Origin: CAVPCY01 sp963702525
Lineage (GTDB): Bacteria; Actinomycetota; Coriobacteriia; Anaerosomatales; PHET01
Assembly: GCA_963702525.1 (NCBI GenBank)
Contig: CAVPCY010000025.1
Location: 1 to 64,000 of the forward strand
DNA length: 64,000 nucleotides
Direction: 5' to 3'
This document shows, in pieces, positions 1-10,548 of the stretch (positions are counted from its first letter, which is position 1; each line of letters starts with the position of its first letter). The notes beneath the pieces are model-generated. The model was not told the origin of the DNA. It saw only the letters and a list, made by a program, of their open reading frames with translations, and made no database searches. A program made the translations under genes and the position numbers.

Positions 1-1503
1 ACCGTCCTCGGCGTCAGGCCCGTCGCGCCGGACCTCAGGGTGCCCCAGAGAGTCGTCTTCGCCCCATAGCCAAGCCCGAGATGGGTGTCTTGTCAAGCGC
101 GACGGTGGTTGCGGCTTTCGTGTAGCCGCCCGAGGCGACCGACCGGCTGGTGCTGTACTGACCCATCCCGTCACGCGAGCGAGCCCAGCGACGAGGCCGC
201 CATGCGTGGTGTCGATCGGGGTGGGTGGCCGACCAGGTCTCCCAGCCATCCGGCAGTCGTCGCATCGTGCCAGGTCTGAGTGCCAGTCCAGTTCGAACCA
301 TCCCAGAACTGGCTAGCCCCTCTCTGGAGCGAGACCTGCACACGCTCCACACCGACTCCTGTCGGAGGCGGTGCCCGACAATGTTGATCGTGGTCGAGCC
401 AATGCGAAGCCCGGCGCCTGGGGCGGCGATCGTCACGGCGAGGAGATTAGTGGGAGCCCTCGAGCCGTTCCAGCTCGCGCCTGCGTCTGTGGTGCGAAGG
501 ACGGTCTCGTTATCGCCGACCACGATCCAGTTGTGGCGATGAGCATCTGCACGCCGTTGAGATTGTTGGTGGTGCGGTGGTCTTGGGGAGCCACATCGGA
601 TCGCCTCCGGCGGCGTTAGCGCTGTAGTAGACCTTGCCGGCGTCGCCCACAACGACAACCTTGTTGGTATCGAAGGCGTCGATCGCGTTGACGGCGATGC
701 TGCCGATGTAGTCACGGAACCAAGCGGTGTTCCCGCCGTCGACCGTGCGTGAGAAGTAGCTGTTGTGCTGAGCGACGTAAGCGGTTGTAGCGCTGAATGC
801 GACGACGTCGGTGACCTCGGCGACGAGTGGTGCAACCGTCGGTGTTGTCCAAGCGATCCCCATCGAGCCGACCCGCAGCAGCGCATTGACGGTCTCGTAG
901 GTCCGATCGTTTCCTGCAGCCCATACGGTCGTGTCGTCGGGGGAACGTCTACCGCGCGAACCACGCGTCCGTGTGGCGTGCCTCGTCGCCGGCGGGCGTT
1001 TCCAGAGGCCCGGTGCCAGTCCTCCAGCAGCGTGCCGTCGCCGGCGGAAGACGCAATCGGGGTAGGTACCATTCGCCCACTGCCATCCGACGACCATCCG
1101 CGGTGTAGACGGCGTCGTTTAGTTCGACTGAGTACGTCGGTACCGGGTCCGGTTCGTCTGCCAAGTCAGCCCACCATCGATGGTCTGCCCGAGCCAGTCC
1201 AGCCGATGCCCCTAATAACCGTGGCACGGGCCCCGTCACTCGAGGCCTTCACACCGACAAGAGGGCCTTGGTTCAACATCGATGTTGCATGCCACGTCGC
1301 ACCGCCGTCTGTGGTGCGAGAGACGAAGCCGTGCCCGACCCCAGTCGGCGAGTAGCCTCCGGCGATGTAGCCGGTCGAGCCGCCGAAGCTGACAGCCGCG
1401 ACGTTGTGGTAGCAGCCACCGCGCCCGCGGCCGTCGGGTACAAGAGGGCTGTCGCGAGAGTCGCGACGAGAAGAAGGCGCACTGTTCGGCGCATGTGAAC
1501 CAC
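1..1503 (-). CDS. Secreted YCF48/BNR-like beta-propeller protein, partial and frame-broken
   Basis: The gene enters at about 1503 (GTG with GGAGG about ten bases before) or 1494 (ATG, MRRTVRLLLV) and runs off the left edge. The first 25 residues are a signal peptide ending near AAGA. Downstream, pieces in different frames carry repeated motifs such as RTTDGGATWHA, RTVDGGNTAW and LRTTDAGASWN, the TDGG-x-W signature of YCF48/BNR-type propeller blades. At least four frame changes (near 1400, 1180, 980 and 590) are needed to read through. Function is unknown; such proteins are usually exported surface or cell-envelope propellers. Whether the breaks are sequencing errors or decay cannot be decided here, but the same kind of break affects many healthy genes in the window. 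Confidence 0.55.
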
Positions 1504-1621
1504 GATCGATCTACCTCCGAGCGTTGCCGGACGCCGGACTTACTGGACTGCAAACGTAGCAGCAAAACTGCTACCAGTGATGAAGGAGCCGTTGAGTTCT
1601 CGTTGACCTTGGGACGGCTTC

Positions 1622-2127
1622 CTACTTGGCCGAGTGCCTGCCTTTCGGCGGGCCGATAGCGGCCACACCCGCGGAGTGTCGCCCGCGCGGCGGACCGAAC
1701 AGCCGCCCGATGACACCGTGCATATCCGAGAGCACGAGCGCCTTAGGCATGCGCGAGCCCATCGCCCTGATGACGGGATCGAGGGGACCGTGCCCGGCAC
1801 CGGCTCGGTCTGAACCGACGAGTCGGACGAGCGCTCGACCTTCACGGGCCAGTCGGCGTCGAACTGACGGTCGAGTGAGATGGCCGGCCCCGGCGCGATA
1901 TCGACCGGCAGCGCGATAGGCGCGACCGGGGGCGTGGAGTGCCCGAGCGAGGCGGCGCGTTGCTCGGTGGAGGGCGGCTTCGGATAGCCCGTCTTCTTGT
2001 GGATCTCGGCCTGGTAGATTCCGCGCAGACTGGAGCGCGGGTGTCCGAACACGCAGTCGCCCTGTGGACCGACAAGCAGAACGTACGCGCCACACGCGGA
2101 GCAGTAGGCAGCGGTGTACGTGGACAT
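1622..2127 (-). CDS. Small zinc-ribbon protein, one frame break
   Basis: Starts at MSTYTAAYCSACG, behind a good GAGGAG-like site. The N-terminus has a zinc-ribbon pattern, CSACG at residues 9-13 and GDCVFGH about 15 residues later, followed by a proline-rich, probably disordered region. Near 1775 the frame changes; the alternative frame gives an end containing MPKALVLSDMHGVIG and a short GPPxGRHSA repeat, stopping at 1622. Staying in the first frame instead extends the protein to 1540. The same CxxCG...GxCxxGH module followed by Y-x-AE begins the membrane protein at 51860-52585, so this looks like a lineage-specific N-terminal module. Function is not known. Confidence 0.5.
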
Positions 2128-2262
2128 GGGCTGCTCCTCTCGCGAGTGTGTCTTGGTGTAGAGGGAGTCTGCCCCGATAATCGGCGGCCGAGAAGCGCCC
2201 ACAACCATTCGGCTGTGACCGTCGTCACTCCGTGCGTAAATCGCCGCGAGTATGTCCGCGGT

Positions 2263-5200
2263 CTACTTGATGGTGATCGTGTCGTACTTGGCCGAGTACG
2301 CGCCGTAGTGGCCGCCGTCCGCGTGGTACGCCTTGAGCCGCCACTTGCCGGTGTAAGGCAGTGACATCGAGATCGAGTACTTGCCGCTCGACACCGTCTT
2401 CGCGGTCACGTAGCTGTAGGACTTCCACTTGCCGGACGTAACGCCACCGATAGATGCGTACGGCGGTGCCGGTGGCGTGCGACGGACCCAGCGAGCCGTA
2501 CGTAGTGAACTTGCGGCCCTTGCGTGCCGACGTCGGCGCGACGGGAGTCCCCACTGCGGCACGTGCCTTCACGAACCCGTATGCGGCCTCGCTGCCCTGG
2601 TTCTCGCCCTCGCCGTCGTAGCGCATCTGGAGGTAGGTGCCGATGCGCAGCGTCGTTGCCGCGTAGTAGCGCGAGTTCGCAGCATCCCACGTCGCCGACT
2701 TCACGCGTGACCACGAGCCGCCGTACGGGCGCGCCCACAGCGAGACCGCGCCGGATCCCTGGATGATGTCGCCCTCGGAGTCGCGGGGCACGCCGTAGGC
2801 CGTGACACTGCCGCCGTAGTTGACGAGCGTGGTCGAGAGCGACTGAGTGGTCGTGGTCGGGGTGTCTCGCCCACGACCTCGAACTGGTGGACCTGATGCT
2901 CCTCGACGTTGCCGGCTGCATCCGCGCTCCAGAACTCGACCGTGTGAGTACCCACATCGGAGGTGCTCGCCGAGAAGCCCGCGGTGACCGGCCCGTTGTC
3001 GAGCACGTACCACGTACCCGCCTCACCCGAGCCGCCGGCGTCGCTCGGCACGAACGTGATCTCGGCCGGCGGTCTCACCCTCACCACGTCGTTCTTGTTC
3101 GAACCGGTGACCGGCGCCGTGCGGTCGATCGAGATCGCATCCGAGCGCTGCACCGTGTTGTGCGCGCCGTCGCGGTACTCGGCCCTGACCGTGCATTCAC
3201 CCTCGGCCGCCGGCAGCGTGATGGTCGCCTCGGCGCTGTACGCAACCCACTCGGTCCACGTCGAGCCGTCTACCGAGAAACGCATCTCCGAGGCGCCGAG
3301 CACCTCAGAGTGCACGGGGGCCTCGGTCTTGTTCGTCCATTCGCGCTCGCCGTCTACGTAGAACTGGTTCGCCTCGGGTGGCGTGGAGTCGCTGGGTACC
3401 ACGACGTCGGTCGTCTGTTCGCTCTCGGCGTTTCCCACCTTGTCGACCGACCAGTACGAGATCGTGTGGGTGCCGGGATCGCTCAGGTGCACGAGTGAGC
3501 CGAGCCGGGGCAGCGAGCCGTCGATCCGGTAGTACGTGGCATCCACGCCGGACCCGGCGTCGTAGCTGCTCACCGAGTAGGTGCGCGGCGTTTCCGTGGA
3601 TCCGGGTGCGTTGACGTCCCAGATGGTTGAGGTAGGTCCGGTCCGGTCGATCAGGACCGTGGCACCCCTCGGACGCTTGTTGCCTGCGGCGTCTGTCACC
3701 TCGGCGAAGAGGCTCGTGGCGCCTTCGTTGGTGATCTCGACGGGACCGTCGTAGTCGGTGGGGCCGAACGAGGTGGCGCCGCTCGCGACGATGCGTACGG
3801 AGTCGATGCCGGACAGCGTATCCGAGCACTCCAGCTCGGCGGTGACCAAGGCTGCGCTCGTCCAGTCGGCGGGGTCGACCGTCCACGTGGCCGTTGGTGA
3901 CGTGCGATCGATCCGAGCGGTGACTGTGCGCGTGGTCTCGCGGTTCCCGTACGCGTCGACCGCCCAGAACTCGAGCGTATGGACGCCCTCCTCGGTGAAT
4001 GTGAAGCCGGGCAGGGCGGTGGTGGTGTCTTCCATCGCTGCACTCCACAGCACCGTGGGGTCGGCGCCATCGATCGAGGTGTAGAGAGCAACGGGTCCGG
4101 CGGGTTCGTCGGTGGGCCGAGTCAGCCAGACGCTGCGGTCGCTGCTCGACCACGCGTCAGAACCATGGTCCATGTAGTTGGTGAAGGGCCCTGCCGAGTC
4201 CGGCAGCTCCCAGTTCTGAAGTCGGTGCAGCGAGCTATCGACGACCCACAGCGCACCAAACGGGCCGACTGCCACGTCCGACGCCCCCGTCATCTGCCCG
4301 GAGCCCGTGCCGCGCATCGTCGAGACCTGGCCGTTGGATTCGTCGGGGCCTAGCCACCAAAGCGAGTCACCGCTGGCCACGTAGACCGCACCGCTCGGGC
4401 TCACGTCGATACCGGACCACTGGCCGCTCAACGTCCAGCCGGTCCACTCGTCGACCCAGACTCGGTGCGTCGTGCCGTCCGGCTTCATCTCGACCACGTA
4501 GTAGCCCCAGCCGTCGTAGACGTAGACGTGACCATCGGGACCGATCGCAACATCGGACGGACGGAAGAAGCTGCCCGCGGTGCCGCCCTCGTCGTAGGTG
4601 GTCCACTGGGCCACCGGTTCGCCTTGCGAGTCGAGCTTCTGCACGCGGTAGTTCTTGCTGTCCGCAACGTAGACGTAGCCGTTCGCATCGACAGCGACGC
4701 CCTTGGGCTCGTTGAACTGCGCAGGGCCGTGCCCAACGAGCCCCACCCCTCGATGAAGCACCGTCCGAGTCGAACTTGAGGATGCGGTGGTTCATCGTGT
4801 CGGCGACGTACATGTTGCCTGCGGCGTCTGCCGTGACCGCCCACGGGGTATCGAGCTCCCCCGCCCCGTAGCCCTGCGACCCGAACGTCAATATCGAGCC
4901 GTAAGGGTCGATGCGCTGGATGCGGTGGTTGAGCGTGTCGGCGACGTAGGTGTTGCCCGCCGAGTCGATGTCGAGGCGGCGCGGCCCGAAGAACTGCCCC
5001 TCGCCACCGCCCGCGCCCGCTCCGAACGTCGCAGAGTGCGCCCCGGCACCCGTGAAGCGCTGGGCGCGCGTGTTCCCGTTGTCGGCGATCCACAGGTAGT
5101 CGTTCGCGCGGTCGATCTCAAAGCGCGCCGGCGAGTTCACGTAGCCGTTCCCGGCACCTTGGTCCACGAACGTCGACAGCAGCGTCCCGCCCTGGCTGAA

Positions 5201-5950
5201 CCGCCGTACGGTGTTGCTGGTGTCGCTCACCAGCACCTCCCCGTCCGTTCAAGTCGATGCCGACAGGTCCGGCGAGCGTGCCCTCGCCCGCACCCCACGA
5301 CGTGAGCACAGCGCCGGTCCATTCGATGGCGAAGACCTTGTTCGCCGCCGAGTCGGTCACCCACAGCCTGATCTCGGTGCCAGCACAACCGAGACATCCT
5401 CGGGGGCCTGAAGCGCTCCGCCGGCCGTGAAGGCATAGCCGGTCGAGGTGTCCGAGCTGTCCGAGAACCGTTTGACCTCTGCCGTCGCCCTTGTCGGCGA
5501 CGTAGATGTGCTGTTGACCGCCGCTGGAGATCCAGTCGAGGCCCACTGCGTCCACGAGTCCCGAGCCGATCTTCTCGGCGAGCGCTCCGGTACCGGCGTT
5601 CAGCTTGTACACATAGCCGCGGCCCGCATCGGCGACGTAGACGTAGCCGTAGGTATCGACGGCGACATCGAGGGCTCCACGAACGGCTCGCCGCCCGCCT
5701 CGACCCAAGCAGCCTCATGGGTGCCATCCGCGGCAAAACGGTGCACCACCTTCGCGGTCTTGTCGACCACGAACACCTTGCCGCTGCCCGGCTGGACCGC
5801 GGCGCCGGTGGCGCTCACGAACGCATACTCGTTGGCCACAGGCGACGTGGCCACGTACTGGAAGTCGCCTGCGTAGGCCGCCGGCGCGACGGAGATAGCG
5901 ATGCTGACCGCACACGCGGCCCTCAGCAGCCTGCTCGGTGCGTAGCGCAT
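2263..5950 (-). CDS. Large secreted NHL-repeat protein with OmpL47/Ig-like repeats, frame-broken
   Basis: ATG at 5950 follows GAGGAG. Residues 1-27 are a signal peptide (AAYAGD cleavage region). Read across about seven frame changes (near 5660, 5450, 5390, 5225, 4745, 2865 and 2430) it encodes about 1,225 residues. The N-terminal half has NHL/beta-propeller repeats: VAVDTYGYVYVADAG, NTYVADTLNHRIQRID, NMYVADTMNHRILKFD, GYVYVADSKNYRVQKLD. The C-terminal half has OmpL47/Ig-like repeats with the pattern GTHTISYWSVDKVGN and GTHTVEFWSADAAGN, then two small beta domains ending KYDTITIK. There is no sortase motif or membrane anchor at the end. It is probably a secreted adhesion or substrate-binding protein; the partner is unknown. 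Confidence 0.6.
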
Positions 5951-6164
5951 GTACCACTCCTCGCCTTGGCGCCCCGCCAAGCACGGCAAACGGGCGCGGC
6001 ATGGCTCGCGCAGTGCGCGAGCGCCTTCACTTGGACGTATCGGTTCGCACACTCGGCCACCTTTAGTACGCGCACGCGACGAGACGTCTGCGATCGCATT
6101 GGGAAAGAGGTTGTGGTGGGTCGGGACGCCTCTCCCACGACCGGCACCAACTCGTCGCGCTTGG

Positions 6165-7011
6165 CTACAGCCTGAACTCGCCTCGCGCCACCACGACAGC
6201 CGAGCCGCCCACCTCGACAGCCGACACCACATCGCCCTCACCGCGTGCCCGAGCGCACAGCGTGCTCGGGCGACCAATCTCGGCGCCCTGCGAGATCGCT
6301 GATCTCCTCGCCCCAAGGGATGACGCCCCAGCGCGCCAGATGCACCGCGAGCGGGCCCGCAGCCGAGCCGGTCGCGGGGTCCTCGGCGATTCCCGATTCC
6401 AGCATGAACATGCGCGTCTTGACGCGCCCGTCTTCGACCGCGAACACGTTGACGCCCGCATCCCCTGCGGCCGCTTCGAGCGCTTGGTGGTCGGGGCGCA
6501 CGGCGGTGACGTCTGCGAAGCTGGGCAGCATCACGTAGACGTGGCGCACTCCGTTGTCGTAGAGCTCGATGGGCAACCGCGACGACTCCACGCGCAAGGC
6601 CGACAGCAGCGCATCGTCATCAGCCCACGGCTCGAACGTGGGAATCGGCTGCTCCATCCTGCCGAACACGAGCTTCGCGCCCTCGCGCTCGAGCATCACC
6701 GGGACGATCCCCATCCCGGTCTCGATGCGCAGCAGCGGGCTTTGCAGCGGCCCCGCCATCGCGAACGCCGTGCCCAGGGTGGGGTGACCCGCGAAAGGCA
6801 TCTCGCGAACCGGAGTGAAGATCCGCATGCGGAGGTCGCCGCCCTGCTCGGGGGGGAGCACGAACGTCGACTCGCTGAAGTTCATCTCGCGGGCGAGCGC
6901 CTGCATCTCATCGGTCGAGAGCCCCGACGCGTTGCTGAACACGGCGAGCTGGTTTCCCGCCAGCGGCCTGTCGGTGAAGACGTCGACGATCACGTAGCGG
7001 TACGAGCGCAT
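6165..7011 (-). CDS. PhzF family isomerase-like protein, one frame break
   Basis: PhzF-fold protein of about 281 residues, normal for the family. The N-terminus VDVFTDRPLAGNQLAVF and the conserved FAGHPTLGTAFAM segment are typical; the glutamate in NFSESTFV (about residue 46) is the expected catalytic acid. Near 6300 one extra base shifts the frame: the family's C-terminal motif, here ISQGAEIGRPSTL, is only reached in the second frame, which ends at 6165. Family members are isomerases or epimerases on small amino or aromatic acids; the substrate is not predictable. It is the last gene of the minus-strand unit starting at tetR (36 bp after the DUF2905 gene). Confidence 0.8.
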
Positions 7012-7047
7012 GCAACCTCCTGATGCCAGGACCTCACCGCGCCCACG

Positions 7048-7272
7048 CTAGCGGAACCAGCGCAGCACGACGTTGAGAACCACGGTGAGCAGGATCGAGA
7101 TCACGATCGAAGCGACTATGGGCACGAAGCACGTCCACCCGTCGCCCTGGAACTTGAGGCTTCCCGGCATGCCGCTCAGCCCGAGGCGCCCTGCGAACCA
7201 CAGCATGCCGCCCACGATCGCCAGGGCAAGCGACATGACGACGAGCAGCTTGCCGAGTGTCTGCAACTCCAC
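7048..7272 (-). CDS. DUF2905 family small membrane protein
   Basis: Seventy-four residues with GTG start. Two hydrophobic helices (about residues 8-28 and 50-70) flank a hydrophilic stretch containing GRLGLSGMPGSLKFQG, the conserved loop of DUF2905 proteins (G-x-LPGDI-x-ill-like position). These are small inner-membrane proteins of unknown role. It sits 27 bp after the HsmA-like gene and 36 bp before the PhzF gene, so is probably cotranscribed with them. Confidence 0.7.
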   Translation of the reverse strand: MELQTLGKLLVVMSLALAIVGGMLWFAGRLGLSGMPGSLKFQGDGWTCFVPIVASIVISILLTVVLNVVLRWFR

Positions 7273-7299
7273 GGTATCGAAGCCCTCCGTCGCCCGCGC

Positions 7300-7689
7300 C
7301 TAGGAGACGGGTCTGCCCATCATGCCCGCGACCATGCCGCCCAAGTACGGGACGAGCCAGAAGATCCAGACCGCCAAGCTGTAGCGGTGGAAGACCTGCC
7401 GCGCGCGATCGTCGTTGCGCACGACCACCACCGTCGCCCACACGGTGTGAATCGCCATGAGCGCGATCGCCAGCATCCCGGTGATCGTGTGCCAGGATGT
7501 CCAGTCGATCCGCCCGCTGATGAGCTCCATCGCGTACGTTCCCGCGGTGTCGCACGCCAGCCCCAGCCAGAAGAACACGAGGTGCCACGGCTTGAGGTAG
7601 CGCGCGAGCCGCTCGGCCCACACCCCGATGGTGTAGAAGACGAGCGCGAGCGTGATCAGTACGGTGGCTATGCCGAGCATCGATGACAT
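7300..7689 (-). CDS. HsmA family (TIGR03987-like) membrane protein
   Basis: About 129 residues, four predicted membrane helices. The string LKPWHLVFFWLGLACDTAG with TGMLAIALMAIHTVWA and the closing WLVPYLGGM are hallmarks I associate with the TIGR03987/HsmA group of small four-helix proteins. I chose ATG at 7689 (MSSMLG); an ATG three codons later is possible. No catalytic motif is visible; conserved histidines (PWH, SWH, AIH) in membrane positions resemble heme or quinone ligands, but this is inference. The gene is 11 bp from the upstream multi-TM gene and shares its strand and probable transcript. Confidence 0.65.
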   Translation of the reverse strand: MSSMLGIATVLITLALVFYTIGVWAERLARYLKPWHLVFFWLGLACDTAGTYAMELISGRIDWTSWHTITGMLAIALMAIHTVWATVVVVRNDDRARQVFHRYSLAVWIFWLVPYLGGMVAGMMGRPVS

Positions 7690-7700
7690 GCGCGAGCATA

Positions 7701-8653
7701 TCACCGAGCAGGTGCCACGCCCGTCATCGCGGGTGCCGTTCGGTCGACGTCCTCGCCAGGCGCCGGATGCCCCTCGGCCGCATGGGTCGGCTCGGTGACG
7801 TTCGTGTATGTCCTCCAGGCGAGCCACACCGTCGCGGCGAAAGCGGTACCGAACATCGCGAACCCGAACACGTCGGCACGCCCTTCAACGACCCACGCCG
7901 AGACGAGCATCGCCACTATCGCGCCCGACATCGTGACGCCCTTCACCGCGACGACCGACGCAAGCAGGTAGCCCACCGGACGGCGCGCCCACGCGGCGAG
8001 GGCGGTGAAGACGAGGAGCGGCACTACCAGACCGAGGTCGAGCGCTTGGACGACCATCGTCGTCTGTCCCAGGAGCATCGCGGTCTCGTAGTCGCCTGCG
8101 AGTCCCAAGGCGATCCGCTGGCTCCACATCCCGACGAGCGCGAGACCCATCAGGCCGCTGAAGACCGCCATGCCCCGTGCCGGGAAGCGAGGGGTCACGC
8201 AGCGCGCCAACTCGGAGAGTGACACGTTCGCGACGAGCCACACGATGCCGGCCAGACTCGCCGCGTAGAGCGCTATCCACAGCGGGAACAGCGGGCCGAG
8301 CGCCCATGTCATCGCGTACATCAGGTACTGGTAGAACGTGTAGGCGAGCAGCCCCAGTGCGAACAGCCGGCCCTTCAACGAGCCCCTCGCAACAAGCCAT
8401 GCAGCCACGAACAGCCCGGGCACGACCACGAACAGCGTGAAGATGTCCCAGCCCACCCCTTCGGCGACCACGCGTTCGGCGTTCAACGCGTACACGCCGT
8501 TCGTGACGTACTCGTAGCTCTCACCCCGGATACTCGTCGCGTCTCGGTGGATCCGTCGCCGCGCGCAAACACGCCCAGTCCCGATGCGACGCCCGCGCCG
8601 AGCGCGACCACTATCAGCAGCAGGGCCAGGCCCCTGCGGGTGTTGATGCTCAT
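7701..8653 (-). CDS. Multi-TM membrane protein of unknown function, one frame break
   Basis: ATG at 8653 (MSINTRRGLALLL) follows GAGGGG. The first hydrophobic helix (residues 8-30) is followed, after a frame change near 8528 in a G-rich run, by ESYEYVTNGVYALNAERVVA and then about seven more membrane helices, about 317 residues in all. Unlike most breaks in this window this one needs a missing base (or two extra). I do not recognise the family. The gene lies between flavodoxin and the HsmA-like gene, suggesting a membrane redox or transport role linked to them. Confidence 0.6.
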
Positions 8654-8709
8654 CTGTCGAATCCCCTCGTCGAATCGCCTGAAGCGCCCGCCGTTCGGTG
8701 CGCGGGACC

Positions 8710-9209
8710 CTACGCGGACAGCGCCGGTATGATCTCGTCGGCCCACGCGTCTATCGCGTCCCAGTCTCGGAAGTCGCCCTCTGGCGTCTTCATCAGTTTG
8801 AGGATCGTGCGCTCGGCGAACGAGAACTCCTTGGGCTTGAAGGAGCCGGCGAACAGGCCGACGTCGACCGGGGCGATGCCCGTGGCCGCGACGATCGGGT
8901 CGGTGTAGGCGCGGACCTCCTCGGCCTTGCCCTCCTGCGTGATCATCAGGCCGCAGGTGTAGAACGCGACCGGACGGCTCCTTGAGCGCTTGCGCGTTCG
9001 CTTCGACCCAACTCTTCACCGGGGCGTGCCAGCTGCCGGCGCGCACACCGCTGCCCACGACAACGGCGTCGTACGCCGCACGGATCCGGCGCCTTCTCGG
9101 CAGCCAAGACCTCGACCGACGACCCGCCCGCAGCGATTCGCTCACCGATGCGCTGCGCGATGCCCTCGGTGCAGCCCGACTTCGTGCCGTACACGACCAA
9201 CGTCTTCAT
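8710..9209 (-). CDS. Flavodoxin domain protein, two frame breaks
   Basis: Starts MKTLVVYGTKSGCTEGIA behind GAGGGG; the GTKSGCTEG loop is the FMN phosphate-binding loop of the flavodoxin/HemG (protoporphyrinogen oxidase-like, Flavodoxin_5) group. The middle, in a second frame, reads YDAVVVGSGVRAGSWH, another FMN-contact segment, and the C-terminus reads GLFAGSFKPKEFSFAERTILK. Breaks lie near 9080 and 8968, each one extra base, giving about 165 residues, the usual size. It is 11 bp downstream of tetR and probably regulated by it. Likely role: FMN-dependent electron transfer in the cytoplasm. Confidence 0.75.
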
Positions 9210-9220
9210 CGCGTCCCCTC

Positions 9221-9817
9221 TCATCGCCTCTCCCCTCTCACTCCGTTCCAGAACAGCTCGACAAGCTGCCCGATCGCTTCGTCAGAAACCAGCTCCTCCG
9301 GGCGCCCCGAGTGGCCGAGGAGCTGCCGCGCCATCACCATGGTCGACGTCAGGTTGAAGAACGCCTCGGCCATGAGGCGCGCATCGATGTCGCTGCGCAG
9401 GTCCCCCGCCTGCTGCCGGCTCGCGAGGTACTCAGCAAGACCGTCGAGGTTCGTCGCCGGGCCGCCGCCCATGACCTCGGCGACCTCCGGGACGGTGCGA
9501 GCATCGAACGCCAGCCGCATCGCCACGCCGCCATCGCGCACCGCGCCCTCGATCTCCATGCGGGCGAGTGCAGCAAGCGTGGCGTGCGTGTCCGACGGGT
9601 CGGGCATGCTGGGAACCACGACGCCCGCCATGGTCTGCGCCCAGCGCTCGCCCAGAGCCCGCAGTACGCCCGACTTGCTCTCAAAGCGCCTGAACAGCGT
9701 CACTTCGTTGACGCCCGCTCGCTCGGCGATCGCGCGCGTGGTCGTCGCCGCGTACCCCCGCTCGGCGAAGAGGTCTGCCGCCGCGTTGAGGATGTCGGTC
9801 TCGGTATCTCTGGTCAT
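9221..9817 (-). CDS. TetR family transcriptional regulator
   Basis: About 198 residues. The helix-turn-helix is at residues 20-50 (AERGYAATTTRAIAERAG, then VNEVTLFRRFESK), the classic TetR N-terminus, followed by a helical ligand-binding domain with no close relative I can name. I chose ATG at 9817 (MTRDTETD), preceded by GGTGAGAG; an in-frame ATG at 9829 is also possible. The promoter at 9863-9892 contains an inverted repeat in its spacer, so the protein very probably represses itself and the genes downstream down to the PhzF gene. Confidence 0.85.
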   Translation of the reverse strand: MTRDTETDILNAAADLFAERGYAATTTRAIAERAGVNEVTLFRRFESKSGVLRALGERWAQTMAGVVVPSMPDPSDTHATLAALARMEIEGAVRDGGVAMRLAFDARTVPEVAEVMGGGPATNLDGLAEYLASRQQAGDLRSDIDARLMAEAFFNLTSTMVMARQLLGHSGRPEELVSDEAIGQLVELFWNGVRGERR

Positions 9818-9842
9818 CACTCTCACCATTCGTCCGCTGGGT

Positions 9843-9892
9843 GTATGTAAGTGGTTGCTTGCATTGTAAGTATACACTTGCATACCTGTCAA
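9843..9892 (-). promoter_or_regulatory. tetR operon promoter with embedded operator
   Basis: On the minus strand TTGACA (9892-9887), an 18-bp spacer and TACAAT (9868-9863) form a near-consensus sigma-70 promoter. The spacer holds an imperfect palindrome centred near 9873 (12 of 16 positions symmetric, GTAAGTATACACTTGC on the plus strand). A larger inverted pair, GTATGTAAGTG (9843-9853) and CACTTGCATAC (9875-9885), matches in 10 of 11 positions. The overlap with the -10/-35 region suggests direct repression by the TetR protein encoded just downstream. Confidence 0.6.
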
Positions 9893-9963
9893 CACCCCTT
9901 CTTGGGGCGGCTTGCTCCTCTCCGTTCGCGAGGTGGGGTACAGTCCCCGCGGGAGGTGGGCCG

Positions 9964-10548
9964 ATGTCCGCACCAAAGCCACGACTTGAGGAACTGCCGC
10001 TGATCGAGCTCGGGAGTCGCGCCGAGTGGCGGGACTGGCTCGAGGCGAACCATGCGACGTCGTCGGGTATCTGGCTGGCCGTCGGCAAGAAGGGCAACCA
10101 GGTCACGACGCTCAGCTACGACGATACGGTCGAGGAGGCGTTGTGCTTCGGCTGGATCGACAGCACGGTGCGCCGGCTCGACGCCGACCGCTTCAAGCAG
10201 CTGCTCACGCCGCGCAGGCCCGACAGTATCTGGTCGAAGCCGAACAAGGCGCGTGTCGAGAGACTGCTGGAGGCCGGCCTTATGCAACCCGCCGGACAGG
10301 CGGCAATCGACCGGGCGAAGGAGAACGGCTCGTGGCAGATCCTCGACGACGTAGAGGCGCTCGTGATGCCCGACGACCTCTCGTCCGCGCTGGAGAAGGC
10401 GAGCGCCGGCGAGTCCTTCGCCGCGCTCACACCGGGAACACGCAAGATCGCTCTCTACTGGATCGCGAGTGCCAAACGCGCCGACACTCGAGCGAACCGG
10501 ATCGCCCAAACGGTCTCGGCTGCGCTCGAAGGCCGCGGACCGCGCTAG
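9964..10548 (+). CDS. YdeI/OmpD-associated family protein
   Basis: 194 residues, ATG after GGGAGG. Motifs of the YdeI-like family are clear: EWRDWLEANHATSSGIWLAV near the N-terminus, ALCFGWIDSTVRRLDADRF in the middle (the FGWIDs segment), TPRRPDSIWSKPN, and a C-terminal YWIASAKRADTRANRI, where family members usually have a helical bacteriocin-protection-like end. The function is not well established. Its stop codon overlaps the stop of the convergent cyclase gene within a shared CTAG. Confidence 0.8.
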   Translation: MSAPKPRLEELPLIELGSRAEWRDWLEANHATSSGIWLAVGKKGNQVTTLSYDDTVEEALCFGWIDSTVRRLDADRFKQLLTPRRPDSIWSKPNKARVERLLEAGLMQPAGQAAIDRAKENGSWQILDDVEALVMPDDLSSALEKASAGESFAALTPGTRKIALYWIASAKRADTRANRIAQTVSAALEGRGPR

